NCBI GenBank assembly: GCA_937944855.1
Contig: CALFAY010000062.1
Span: 1-48,718 of the forward strand
Length of the DNA: 48,718 bases
Direction: 5' to 3'
From: an uncultured Planctomycetota bacterium
GTDB lineage: Bacteria > Planctomycetota > Planctomycetia > Gemmatales > HRBIN36
Shown here: piece by piece, positions 33,789 to 40,912 of the stretch
Numbering within the stretch: position 1 is the stretch's first letter
Layout of the letters: every line of letters starts with the position of its first letter
Translations under genes and position numbers: made by a program
The notes under the pieces: model-generated
What the model was told of the DNA's origin: nothing
The model's input: only the letters and a program-made list of their open reading frames with translations
Database searches by the model: none

Positions 33789-35069
33789 CTAGCAGAAAAT
33801 CGTCTGTTCTCGATCGGGTCCGATGGAGACGATGCGGATCGGCAAGCCGAGCAGGGTTTGAATCCGTTCCAGATAGGTCCGAGCCGCTGCCGGAAGCTGC
33901 TCCAGCGACCGGCAGCCGGAAATGTCGCACTTCCAGCCGGGCAGGGTCTCGTAGATCGGCTTGCACCGTTCCAATTGATGAGCGAAAGGCGGGAAATGCT
34001 CGGTGCGGCATCCTTCGTACTGGTAGGCAGTACAGATGCGGATTTCGTCCAGATCGCTGAGTACGTCGAGCAACATGATCGCCAGTTCGTCCGCGCCGGA
34101 AACCATGACAGCGTGTCGGACAGCCACGGCATCGAACCATCCGCAGCGGCGCGGACGTCCGGTGACGGTGCCGTATTCTTTGCCGGTCTGCCGGATGTGC
34201 TCGCCGACGGCATCGTGAAGCTCCGTGGGGAACGGTCCTTGGCCAACCCGCGTCGAGTAGGCTTTGATGACGCCGACGATCCGCGTCAGCCTCCGGGCCG
34301 GAAAGCCGGAGCCGCTCCAGATGCCCGTCGTCGAACTGCTCGAACTGGTGACGAAAGGAAACGTCCCGTGATCCACGTCCAGCAGCGTTCCCTGAGCACC
34401 CTCGAAGAGGATGCGTCGTCCCCGGGCGTAGGCCTCGTGCAGCAGACGGACGGTGTCGGCGACGTGAGGTCGAAGCTGCTGGCCGAGGGCGGCATACTCC
34501 TCGCTCAGACTGTCGGCGTCGAAGCTGCGGGTCTCCGCGGACAATCCGCGGAGCAGGCGGTTCTTGATCGGAACGATTTCGCGGAGCCTGCGCCGCAGAT
34601 GATCCGGATCGAGCAGTTCGCCGACCCGGATCGCCAAGTGCCGACCGACTTTCTCCTGGTAGCAAGGTCCGATGCCCCGACCAGTGGTGCCGATGCTCTG
34701 TCCCTGGGCTTTCTCCCGCAGGCTTTCCTCTTCCAGATGGTACGGAAAGATGACGTGGGCCTGATCGCTGAGTATCAGATTGTTGCCGACCTTGATGCCT
34801 TTCGCCCGCAGACCTGCGCCCTCTTCGAGGAACTTGGGCGGATAGACGACCACGCCGTTGGCGACGACGGCCTGCACGTTCGGCCGCAGGATGCCGGTGG
34901 GGATCAACGACAGTTTGAAGCTCTGGCCGTCGCAAACCACCGTGTGCCCGGCGTTGGGTCCGCCGTTGTAGCGGACGACGAGATCATGATCCGGGGTGAG
35001 CAAGTCCACGATCTTGCCCTTGGCCTCGTCGCCCCATTGCAGCCCGACAACGCTGGTGCATGCCGTCAT
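33789..35069 (-). CDS. purA: Adenylosuccinate synthetase
   Basis: PurA makes adenylosuccinate from IMP, aspartate and GTP. The 426-residue length is normal. Key motifs are QWGDEAKGKIVD, RYNGGPNAGHTV, SIGTTGRGIGPCY, FEGAQGTLLDVDHGT and TVTGRPRRCGWFD. Residues FVTSSSSSTTG replace the usual SSN-type loop but keep the small-residue character. It converges with the anti-sigma-like gene with a seven-base gap. No other purine gene is in the window. Confidence 0.95.
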   Translation of the reverse strand: MTACTSVVGLQWGDEAKGKIVDLLTPDHDLVVRYNGGPNAGHTVVCDGQSFKLSLIPTGILRPNVQAVVANGVVVYPPKFLEEGAGLRAKGIKVGNNLILSDQAHVIFPYHLEEESLREKAQGQSIGTTGRGIGPCYQEKVGRHLAIRVGELLDPDHLRRRLREIVPIKNRLLRGLSAETRSFDADSLSEEYAALGQQLRPHVADTVRLLHEAYARGRRILFEGAQGTLLDVDHGTFPFVTSSSSSTTGIWSGSGFPARRLTRIVGVIKAYSTRVGQGPFPTELHDAVGEHIRQTGKEYGTVTGRPRRCGWFDAVAVRHAVMVSGADELAIMLLDVLSDLDEIRICTAYQYEGCRTEHFPPFAHQLERCKPIYETLPGWKCDISGCRSLEQLPAAARTYLERIQTLLGLPIRIVSIGPDREQTIFC

Positions 35070-35312
35070 GGCCGGAACTCTCCAGGCGGTTCACAAGTCC
35101 CAGGCGGAACAAGGTCGGCAAGCCGACATGGCCGGGAAGGAAAATGCCGAACGGCCCAAGCATGTACGCTAGAAATCCGGTTCGTCGGCGGCAAGGCGAA
35201 GCCTGGCCCGGGAGATACCGTCGCGCTTCGCTCGGCCTGGCTTGACGGTTTCTCTCTGTATCTATACGCTTGTTCATAAACCGCAGCTTGGGGTTTGGGA
35301 AAGAGGCACCCC

Positions 35313-36017
35313 ATGCTTGATGTTTCCCGTGAAGATGTCGTGGCCCGGATTGATCGGGTGGTCGAGGAGTTGCTGGAGGCGGCGGGGTGCTCGCAGCCCC
35401 CGGTGGACGCCATCGACCTGGCCCGCCGACATCTGGGCATGGTCGTCTGCCTGGACCGCAACCAGACCCATCGCGGCCGTGCCCAGAGGAACCGGGCTGG
35501 TCGGCTCATCTACCTGCGTCCTGAATGGATGCCCGAGCGGCACCAATGGACCGTGGCCCATGAGCTCGGCGAGCACCTGCGACCGCAGCTTCTGAAAGCC
35601 CTGGGCATCGACAGCAGCACGCCGACGCTGGGCGAATCGTTGGCCAACCTGTTCGCCTTCCGGCTCCTGGTGCCGACCTGCTGGTTTGCCGAGGACGCCC
35701 GGCTGCTGGAGTACCAGTTGCCCGAACTCAAACGCCGCTATGCCACCGCTAGCCACGAGGTCATCGCCTGGCGGATGCTTGACCTGCCCGAACCGTGCGT
35801 CATCACGGTGGTGGACAACGAACACATCAGCAAGCGGAAAAGCAACGCCTGGCCGGTCACGCGGCGTCTGGTTTCCGCCGAGAAGGCCTGCCTCGACTAC
35901 GTTCACCGCTACAGCCGTGCTCGCCGGGTCCAGGCCGACGGCTGGACGGTGTACGGCTGGCCGGTGCATCGGCCCGACTGGAAGCGCGAGATCCTCCGCA
36001 GCGTTTTCGAGGAATGA
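35313..36017 (+). CDS. ImmA/IrrE-family metallopeptidase
   Basis: The 234-residue protein has the zinc-peptidase motif VAHELGEHL (HELGEH, the HExxH of ImmA/IrrE), followed by LGESLANLFAFRLLVP, where the family third ligand normally lies. IrrE/ImmA cut repressors such as ImmR or DdrO; here no HTH domain and no neighbouring repressor gene is present. ATG 35313 is chosen because AGAGG lies seven bases upstream. A possible promoter (TTGACG at 35242-35247 and TATACG at 35263-35268, 15-base spacer) lies about 45 bases before it. A terminator follows. The target is unknown. Confidence 0.82.
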   Translation: MLDVSREDVVARIDRVVEELLEAAGCSQPPVDAIDLARRHLGMVVCLDRNQTHRGRAQRNRAGRLIYLRPEWMPERHQWTVAHELGEHLRPQLLKALGIDSSTPTLGESLANLFAFRLLVPTCWFAEDARLLEYQLPELKRRYATASHEVIAWRMLDLPEPCVITVVDNEHISKRKSNAWPVTRRLVSAEKACLDYVHRYSRARRVQADGWTVYGWPVHRPDWKREILRSVFEE

Positions 36018-36037
36018 TCGGACGGGGGAAACAACAA

Positions 36038-36112
36038 ACCGGCGGGAAAAAGCCGCTGAAACGGTTTCCCGCCGGTGCGTCTAGCTCACAAGGCCCTGAG
36101 AAAGGCTCAGGG
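36038..36112. terminator. Convergent terminators for the peptidase and peroxidase genes
   Basis: ACCGGCGGGAAA (36038-36049) pairs perfectly over 12 bp with TTTCCCGCCGGT (36065-36076). On the minus strand TTTGTTGTTT follows. A second hairpin (CCCTGAG 36094-36100, CTCAGGG 36106-36112) lies right beyond the peroxidase stop codon at 36115. Confidence 0.75.
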
Positions 36113-36114
36113 GA

Positions 36115-36984
36115 TCACTGCTTGGCGAGTTCAGCCTCGATGACGGCCAGGACTTCGGGAGCATCCGGCTTGACCCGCGGAGCGAAGCGGGCCACCACCT
36201 GACCGTTACGGCCGATGACGAACTTCTCGAAGTTCCAGGTGATTTCCCCGGCGAACTTCGGATTGGTTTGCTTGGAGGTCAGGAACTTATACAGATCGCA
36301 CTTGTCGTCTCCCTTGACGCTGACCTTGGAGAGCATGGGGAACTTGACCCCGTAGTTCTTCTTGCAAAACTCAGCAATCTCAGCGTCGCTGCCCGGTTCC
36401 TGGCCGCCGAAGTTGTTGGCCGGGACGCCGATGATCACGAAGCCCTTGTCGCCGTATTTCTCGTACAGGGCCTCAAGCTGCTGATATTGAGGCGTGAGAC
36501 CGCACTTGCTGGCCACATTGACGATCATCACCACCTTGCCCTTGTACTGGGACAGTTCGACCGTTTTGCCATCCAGCCCTTTCATGGTGAAGCTCAACGG
36601 CCCGCTCACCTTCGCACCTCCCTTGCCGGTATCGTCGTCGGCGGTTTCAGAAGCCTCGGGAACTGCTTCCGCAGGGGCAGTTTCGACGGCGGACTCGCTC
36701 GGTGCGGCAGCCAGTGCGTCTTTCTTGGAAGCCGCGCACAAGGGACAGCCCTTGCCCGCTTTCTCCTCGGCCGCCACGTTGCAGGCTGAGCAGTCGTCGC
36801 ATTCGCTGCCGGCCTGGGCCGAAACGAGACACTGCCCGGGGCAGCCTTCTTCGCTGGGGCTGACGCCGCCCGGGGCCTGGTCGCCGGTGCTGCACGCGGA
36901 GCAGCAGCCGCTGGCGACCAGCAAACCGACGCCCAGAACCGCCAGGACCCAACCGCGGCCCGGCATGGCACGACACCTTCGCAT
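36115..36984 (-). CDS. Lipoprotein glutathione-peroxidase-like thiol peroxidase with Cys-rich N-terminus
   Basis: The 289-residue protein begins with a signal peptide and lipobox VASGC (Cys ~27). A ~100-residue Cys-rich segment with CPGQC, CDDCSAC and CPLC follows, then a glutathione-peroxidase fold (~135-289). The catalytic Cys is in NVASKCGLTPQY, the Gln in PANNFGGQEPGS and the Trp in ITWNFEKFVIG, so the triad is intact with Cys rather than Sec. Ordinary bacterial GPx is ~160 residues and cytoplasmic. AAGGGAG lies seven bases before ATG 36984. The Cys-rich arm may serve as a reductant relay or metal site; that is inference. Confidence 0.85.
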   Translation of the reverse strand: MRRCRAMPGRGWVLAVLGVGLLVASGCCSACSTGDQAPGGVSPSEEGCPGQCLVSAQAGSECDDCSACNVAAEEKAGKGCPLCAASKKDALAAAPSESAVETAPAEAVPEASETADDDTGKGGAKVSGPLSFTMKGLDGKTVELSQYKGKVVMIVNVASKCGLTPQYQQLEALYEKYGDKGFVIIGVPANNFGGQEPGSDAEIAEFCKKNYGVKFPMLSKVSVKGDDKCDLYKFLTSKQTNPKFAGEITWNFEKFVIGRNGQVVARFAPRVKPDAPEVLAVIEAELAKQ

Positions 36985-37146
36985 AGTGGTCTCCCTTGAT
37001 TGCACGAAACCCGGAAAAACCGTCACCCTCGGTGCATCCTTTTAGTATTAGGCATCCGGGTTCTGGCTTCAAGCAAATGTTCCGGCGAGTCCCATCGCCC
37101 CGGTGGCCAGGCTGTCGATGCGATGCGGACGATGACGCCAAAGGTT

Positions 37147-37197
37147 GGCAAAAGTCTGCGGAAAAGTGCGCGCAGACGTTTGCCGGGACTTTTCCGC
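37147..37197. promoter_or_regulatory. Two mutually exclusive hairpins in the divergent gap before the second cyclase gene
   Basis: GGCAAAAGTCTGCG (37147-37160) can pair with CGCAGACGTTTGCC (37171-37184) over 14 positions with one mismatch, loop of ten. Alternatively GCGGAAAAGT (37158-37167) pairs perfectly over 10 bp with ACTTTTCCGC (37188-37197). The two cannot form together. They lie about 130 bases before the plus-strand DacZ-like start and 160 before the minus-strand peroxidase start. No T-run follows. The rest of the 36985-37328 gap shows nothing more. Confidence 0.6.
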
Positions 37198-37328
37198 TCC
37201 GGTACGATGGCAACAGGAGTGGGTTTTCGGATCGACCCGCACTACCAATCCAAACCCGCAGTCCTTGCGTCTTGTACGACAGAAGCGTTGGTCAGCGTGC
37301 TGAGGCCAAAGAAAGGGAACCGGCTTCC

Positions 37329-38315
37329 ATGACGGAATTGCGGTCTTCCTCGACCTTACCTGCACAGACTGTCTGGCTGCTTCGGGCAGCCCGGCAGATC
37401 GCGCAGGAAATGCCGGCCGACGCCATTCTTCTGCTCACCGAGACCGAGTTGAACTGGGATGCCGTCCTCTCCGAACTTTCCGGCTGCCGACTTCTGGTCG
37501 CCGCCCATCGGCCCGAGCTGGCCGACAAACTCCGCAAAGTCAAGAACATCGTTTTCCTGGACATCGACCCAGCTCCGGCAGTGATCCGCGATCGGCTCGG
37601 TCAGGCCCTGCTGGAAGCCATCGCCACCGAACAGCTCAAGACCGGAGCGCACGTCGTCGCCTTGTACAACGGCGTCGAAACGGCCGACCTGCCCGACCAG
37701 ATTGACAGCCTCAGCCTTTTGCACCTCGGCGAGCATCTGGAACGTCTGACCGCCAGCGAACTGCGCCGCCTGGACACGCAGGTTCCCCTGGAAACCCTGC
37801 GGGCCGTGGTTGATCTGGCCACCGAGATCGGCCGCGAAGGCCGCGAAGGCCATCCGGTCGGCACCCTGTTCGTGGTCGGCGACACCCGCCGTGTCATGCG
37901 CTACACCCGCGTCATCGGCTTCGATCCGGTCCGCGGCTACAACAAGCGGGAGCGGAACATCCGCGACCGCCGGGTCCGCGAAAGCCTCAAGGAAATCGCC
38001 AAGCTCGACGGGGCCATCATCGTCAACCGCAACGGCACCGTCGAAGCCGCCGCCCGGCTCATCGACTGTGCCGCCGACGGCATTACGCTCAGCAAAGGCC
38101 TGGGCAGCCGTCACTGGGCCGCCGCCGCCATCTCCAAACGCACCAAGGCCATCGCCGTCACCGTCAGCGAATCCACCGGCGTGGTCCGACTCTTCCAGAA
38201 CGGCGAAGTCGTGCTGTACATCGAACCGATGGCCCGGCCCATGGTCTGGAGGCAGATGCGCATGGAAGCGACAGAGAACGGCTCGGACCACGCTACGTCC
38301 ACAGAAGTTTCTTGA
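37329..38315 (+). CDS. DacZ-like diadenylate cyclase (second DAC-domain protein)
   Basis: The 328-residue soluble protein has an N-terminal alpha/beta domain (~1-150, LLRAARQIA, LLVAAHRPELADKL, IVFLDIDP) and a C-terminal DAC domain. The DGA motif is KLDGAIIV (227-229). The RHR-type motif reads GLGSRHWAAAAI (RHW at 261-263), followed by VTVSESTGVVRLF. This matches DacZ, a form known from archaea with a pyruvate-kinase-like N-terminal domain, rather than CdaA or DisA. ATG 37329 has GGGAACC upstream. It follows a ~340-base divergent gap with competing hairpins. Activity is inferred; the third residue of the RHR motif is unusual. Confidence 0.8.
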   Translation: MTELRSSSTLPAQTVWLLRAARQIAQEMPADAILLLTETELNWDAVLSELSGCRLLVAAHRPELADKLRKVKNIVFLDIDPAPAVIRDRLGQALLEAIATEQLKTGAHVVALYNGVETADLPDQIDSLSLLHLGEHLERLTASELRRLDTQVPLETLRAVVDLATEIGREGREGHPVGTLFVVGDTRRVMRYTRVIGFDPVRGYNKRERNIRDRRVRESLKEIAKLDGAIIVNRNGTVEAAARLIDCAADGITLSKGLGSRHWAAAAISKRTKAIAVTVSESTGVVRLFQNGEVVLYIEPMARPMVWRQMRMEATENGSDHATSTEVS

Positions 38316-38383
38316 CGCCCCCCTTGCGACGACTCATCATGAGGTGCGACTCGAAACCACACCTGGGATGACGGAAAACAAAC

Positions 38384-39229
38384 ATGCCTTTGGAAATCAA
38401 CTGCCCGATCTGCCAAGAACTGGTCCGCATCCCAGATCAGTTGATGGGCAAGAAAGTTCGCTGTCCCCTGTGCCAGGAAATCTTTGTGGCGGGGGGCAGC
38501 GGCCCGGCAGAATTTCGGCCCTCGGGGCAGCCGCCTCCCCCGCCGAGGCCGACGGCAACTCCCAAACCCGCTTCCCCGCCTCCGCCGCCTTCGCCAAAGC
38601 CAGCTGCGACGCCAAAACCTCTCTCTCCCTCGCCATTGCCACCGGCCCGCCGACCCGCTCCTCCGCCACAAAAACCGACTCCTCCCCAACCGGAACCGCA
38701 GTACGCGGAACTTGACGATGAGATCGTCGAGAGCGAAGCGGTCGAAGAGGAGGCCTACGACGAAGCGGAAGAGCAGGAGGTGGTTCGCCAACCCAAACGC
38801 AAAAGGAAAAAGAGGCGTTCCCGGGAGCCTTCTCAGGGCATAAAGACGCAACTGCTGATTCTGGGCATCTTCATGTTGATTGTCGGGCTGCTCTGGACGG
38901 GTTATGCCTGTATCAATCTGCTCGTTTTAATGTTAGAAGGCGTGGATGCTTCGATAAAGAATAATCCTGCCTTGGCCGACCAGGTTAAGGGCAACCTTGA
39001 GGCCTACCGACTAGGCGTATATATAGGTTCGATTTTCGGTCCGCTCACCGGGCTGATCGTCATCAGCGGAGCGATTTCGATGCTGCTTCGCAAAATGCGT
39101 GGGCTGGCGATCGCCGGCAGCGTCACCGCCATGCTTCCGTGCAGTTGTTGCTGTATCTTCGGCCTGCCGCTGGGCATCTGGGGCCTCGTTTTACTTTCGC
39201 AGCAGGACGCCGTTGATCTGTTCGACTGA
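38384..39229 (+). CDS. Zinc-ribbon, proline-rich membrane protein
   Basis: The 281-residue protein begins with an MJ0042-type zinc ribbon (CPICQELVRIP, VRCPLCQE; CxxC pairs ~7-10 and 27-30). A Pro-rich segment (~45-105), an acidic stretch and a basic patch (KRKRKKRR) follow, then three or four membrane helices. One near 155-185 is TQLLILGIFMLIVGLLW, and later ones include GSIFGPLTGLIVISGAISMLL and LPLGIWGLVLL. The zinc ribbon plus membrane layout is frequent in planctomycetes. Function is unknown. It follows the cyclase by 68 bases and ends before a terminator that serves the opposite strand. Confidence 0.65.
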   Translation: MPLEINCPICQELVRIPDQLMGKKVRCPLCQEIFVAGGSGPAEFRPSGQPPPPPRPTATPKPASPPPPPSPKPAATPKPLSPSPLPPARRPAPPPQKPTPPQPEPQYAELDDEIVESEAVEEEAYDEAEEQEVVRQPKRKRKKRRSREPSQGIKTQLLILGIFMLIVGLLWTGYACINLLVLMLEGVDASIKNNPALADQVKGNLEAYRLGVYIGSIFGPLTGLIVISGAISMLLRKMRGLAIAGSVTAMLPCSCCCIFGLPLGIWGLVLLSQQDAVDLFD

Positions 39230-39241
39230 ACCCCCGAGCAA

Positions 39242-39280
39242 AAGAAAAGCACCGGGGCGAGGAGGCCATCCCCGCCCCGA
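39242..39280 (-). terminator. Terminator of the TolC-like gene
   Basis: CGGGGCGAGGA at 39254-39265 region pairs with TCCCCGCCCCG (39270-39280) with one mismatch. On the minus strand it is followed by GTGCTTTTCTTTT. It lies 24 bases beyond the stop of the gene at 39304, in the convergent gap with the zinc-ribbon gene. Confidence 0.75.
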
Positions 39281-39303
39281 TGCGAGTTCACCGAGCTGTC
39301 AGA

Positions 39304-40629
39304 TCACTTCGCTTCCTGCGGAGCGGCGAGTTTTTCACCCTCTGGCTCGGTCTTCTTGAGGCAGTCCCACATCTTTCCAGCGGTGGCCTTCTGGAGCGAG
39401 GCCAGGGCGGCGGCGTAGCGGAACAGGGCCTCGTTCAGCTGGCTGCGGACCTGAGCGGCGACGCCCTCGGCTTCCAGCCAGTCGTCAATTCCGCCTTGTT
39501 GATTCGTGTAGGCCGCCCGGCCATTCTCGACGTTCTTCTCCGCCTTTTCGACAGCCTGTCGCAACAGCTTGACCTGACCTTCTTCCTGCTTGAGCCGTTG
39601 GCAGGCGTCTTCGGCTTCCAGGGCGATCAGGCCAGCGACCTTGTCACGCACTGCGGCGGCGCGAGTGTTCAACTGAGCGGCCTGAGCCATCCGCGACGAC
39701 CGATGCCCGGCCAGGAAGATCGGCATTTCCTGAGCCAGTCCGCCGGGCTGATAGGTTCCGTTGATCCGCGTGGCCGGCACGACGGCGGCGTGGATGTCGG
39801 CATAGGCGGCGAAGGTTTTGACCTGCGGATGCACGCTCAACCCCTGGGCTTCGATTTCCAACTGGGTCAGGTGGACGAACAGGGCAGCGACGCGGGCTTC
39901 GGGACGCTGGCACAACCCAGCTTCCGCGCACTTAGCGCTACAGATCTCCGCAGCATGCTTAGCAAGATGGTTGACCGCCGCTTCGTAGTAGCGATCCAGG
40001 TTGTCGGATGAGAAATCGAAGTCCACGTCGCAGCCGGCGCCGATCGCTTCGCGGAGACTGGCCTTGGCCCGAGCGATACCGTGATCCGCCTCGGTCTGGC
40101 GAGCCTGGGCGACCAGGGCGTAGGTGTCGATGCGGTCGAGGTCAGCTTCCTTGACGAACTTGCTGCCAGCCTTGAGGCTGTTTTCCGTCGAGTCCCGCAA
40201 CCGCTTCATACGGTCCGAAAAGTCGCTTGCGACTTTGAGCTGATCCTGAGCATAGAGCACGGTCAGATAGCAGCGAGTGACGGCGTGGACCGTCTGAAGC
40301 TCGGTTTCTTCCAGGGCTGCCTGAGCGATGGCGACGCCGACATCGGCCTGCTTGCGACGGACATGAGCGATCGGTCCGGCCAGAAGAGCCAAAGGCGAGT
40401 TGGCCGACTCCCGCGCCACGACGGCGGCATTGAGCGATTGCCGGGCGGCCAGGACGTTCGGCTGGCGTTCCAGAGCGAACTTGACGGCCTCCTCTAGCGA
40501 CCGGATGGTGTGTGACGGGGCGGCGGAGGCGCTGGACGATTCCTGAGCCGCCGTCGGACCGCCGCTGAGTAGCATCAGCACTCCCGCGACGAGTCCAGCT
40601 GTCCCTAAGCGAAGTTTGCGGGATACCAT
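39304..40629 (-). CDS. TolC-family outer-membrane efflux protein
   Basis: The 441-residue protein has a signal peptide (LGTAGLVAGVLMLLSGGPTAAQ). Long helices rich in Ala, Leu and Gln follow in two repeats (~45-215 and ~235-420), starting with IRSLEEAVKFALERQPNVLAA, the usual first TolC helix. The second repeat ends with ALFRYAAALASLQKATAG, matching the TolC repeat end. No RND pump or adaptor gene is adjacent. ATG 40629 is preferred because AGGAGGGC lies just upstream. Unlike typical TolC there are extra Cys residues near ~238-245 (CSAKCAEAGLC), of unknown purpose. Cargo unknown. Confidence 0.8.
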   Translation of the reverse strand: MVSRKLRLGTAGLVAGVLMLLSGGPTAAQESSSASAAPSHTIRSLEEAVKFALERQPNVLAARQSLNAAVVARESANSPLALLAGPIAHVRRKQADVGVAIAQAALEETELQTVHAVTRCYLTVLYAQDQLKVASDFSDRMKRLRDSTENSLKAGSKFVKEADLDRIDTYALVAQARQTEADHGIARAKASLREAIGAGCDVDFDFSSDNLDRYYEAAVNHLAKHAAEICSAKCAEAGLCQRPEARVAALFVHLTQLEIEAQGLSVHPQVKTFAAYADIHAAVVPATRINGTYQPGGLAQEMPIFLAGHRSSRMAQAAQLNTRAAAVRDKVAGLIALEAEDACQRLKQEEGQVKLLRQAVEKAEKNVENGRAAYTNQQGGIDDWLEAEGVAAQVRSQLNEALFRYAAALASLQKATAGKMWDCLKKTEPEGEKLAAPQEAK

Positions 40630-40792
40630 TTGGTGCCCTCCTAGCATCTGAGCCAGCGGCCGCCGGCTAGGGGTGACTCAAGGCTGGGCCGCTGCTGCGG
40701 GAACATCTCCTGATCTCATAACGGATCTACAGCCGGGGTCGAGGACTGCGATCCGTTCCTGCCGCAGTTTTCGACGCAACGGACCAACCGCT

Positions 40793-40846
40793 TTTACACC
40801 CTTTCGCCCGTTTTGCCTGGAACACCACAGACACGGACGGTGTAAA
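40793..40846. repeat. Inverted repeat between tolC-like and ileS genes
   Basis: TTTACACC (40793-40800) is the reverse complement of GGTGTAAA (40839-40846). A second ACACC within the loop can also pair with GGTGT. It lies ~165-215 bases before the TolC-like start and about 67 bases beyond the ileS stop. It could be an operator or a weak terminator. Confidence 0.35.
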
Positions 40847-40912
40847 CGGCATTGCCACTAACACAAAAAGGACTTGCCAGTTGGAACTAGGCTGGTTGGG
40901 TCCGCACAGGCG

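Noticed and set aside
36985..37328. A ydaO-type c-di-AMP riboswitch ahead of the second cyclase
   Set aside because: The hairpins are clear, but I do not see the conserved ydaO core, so I report only competing stems.
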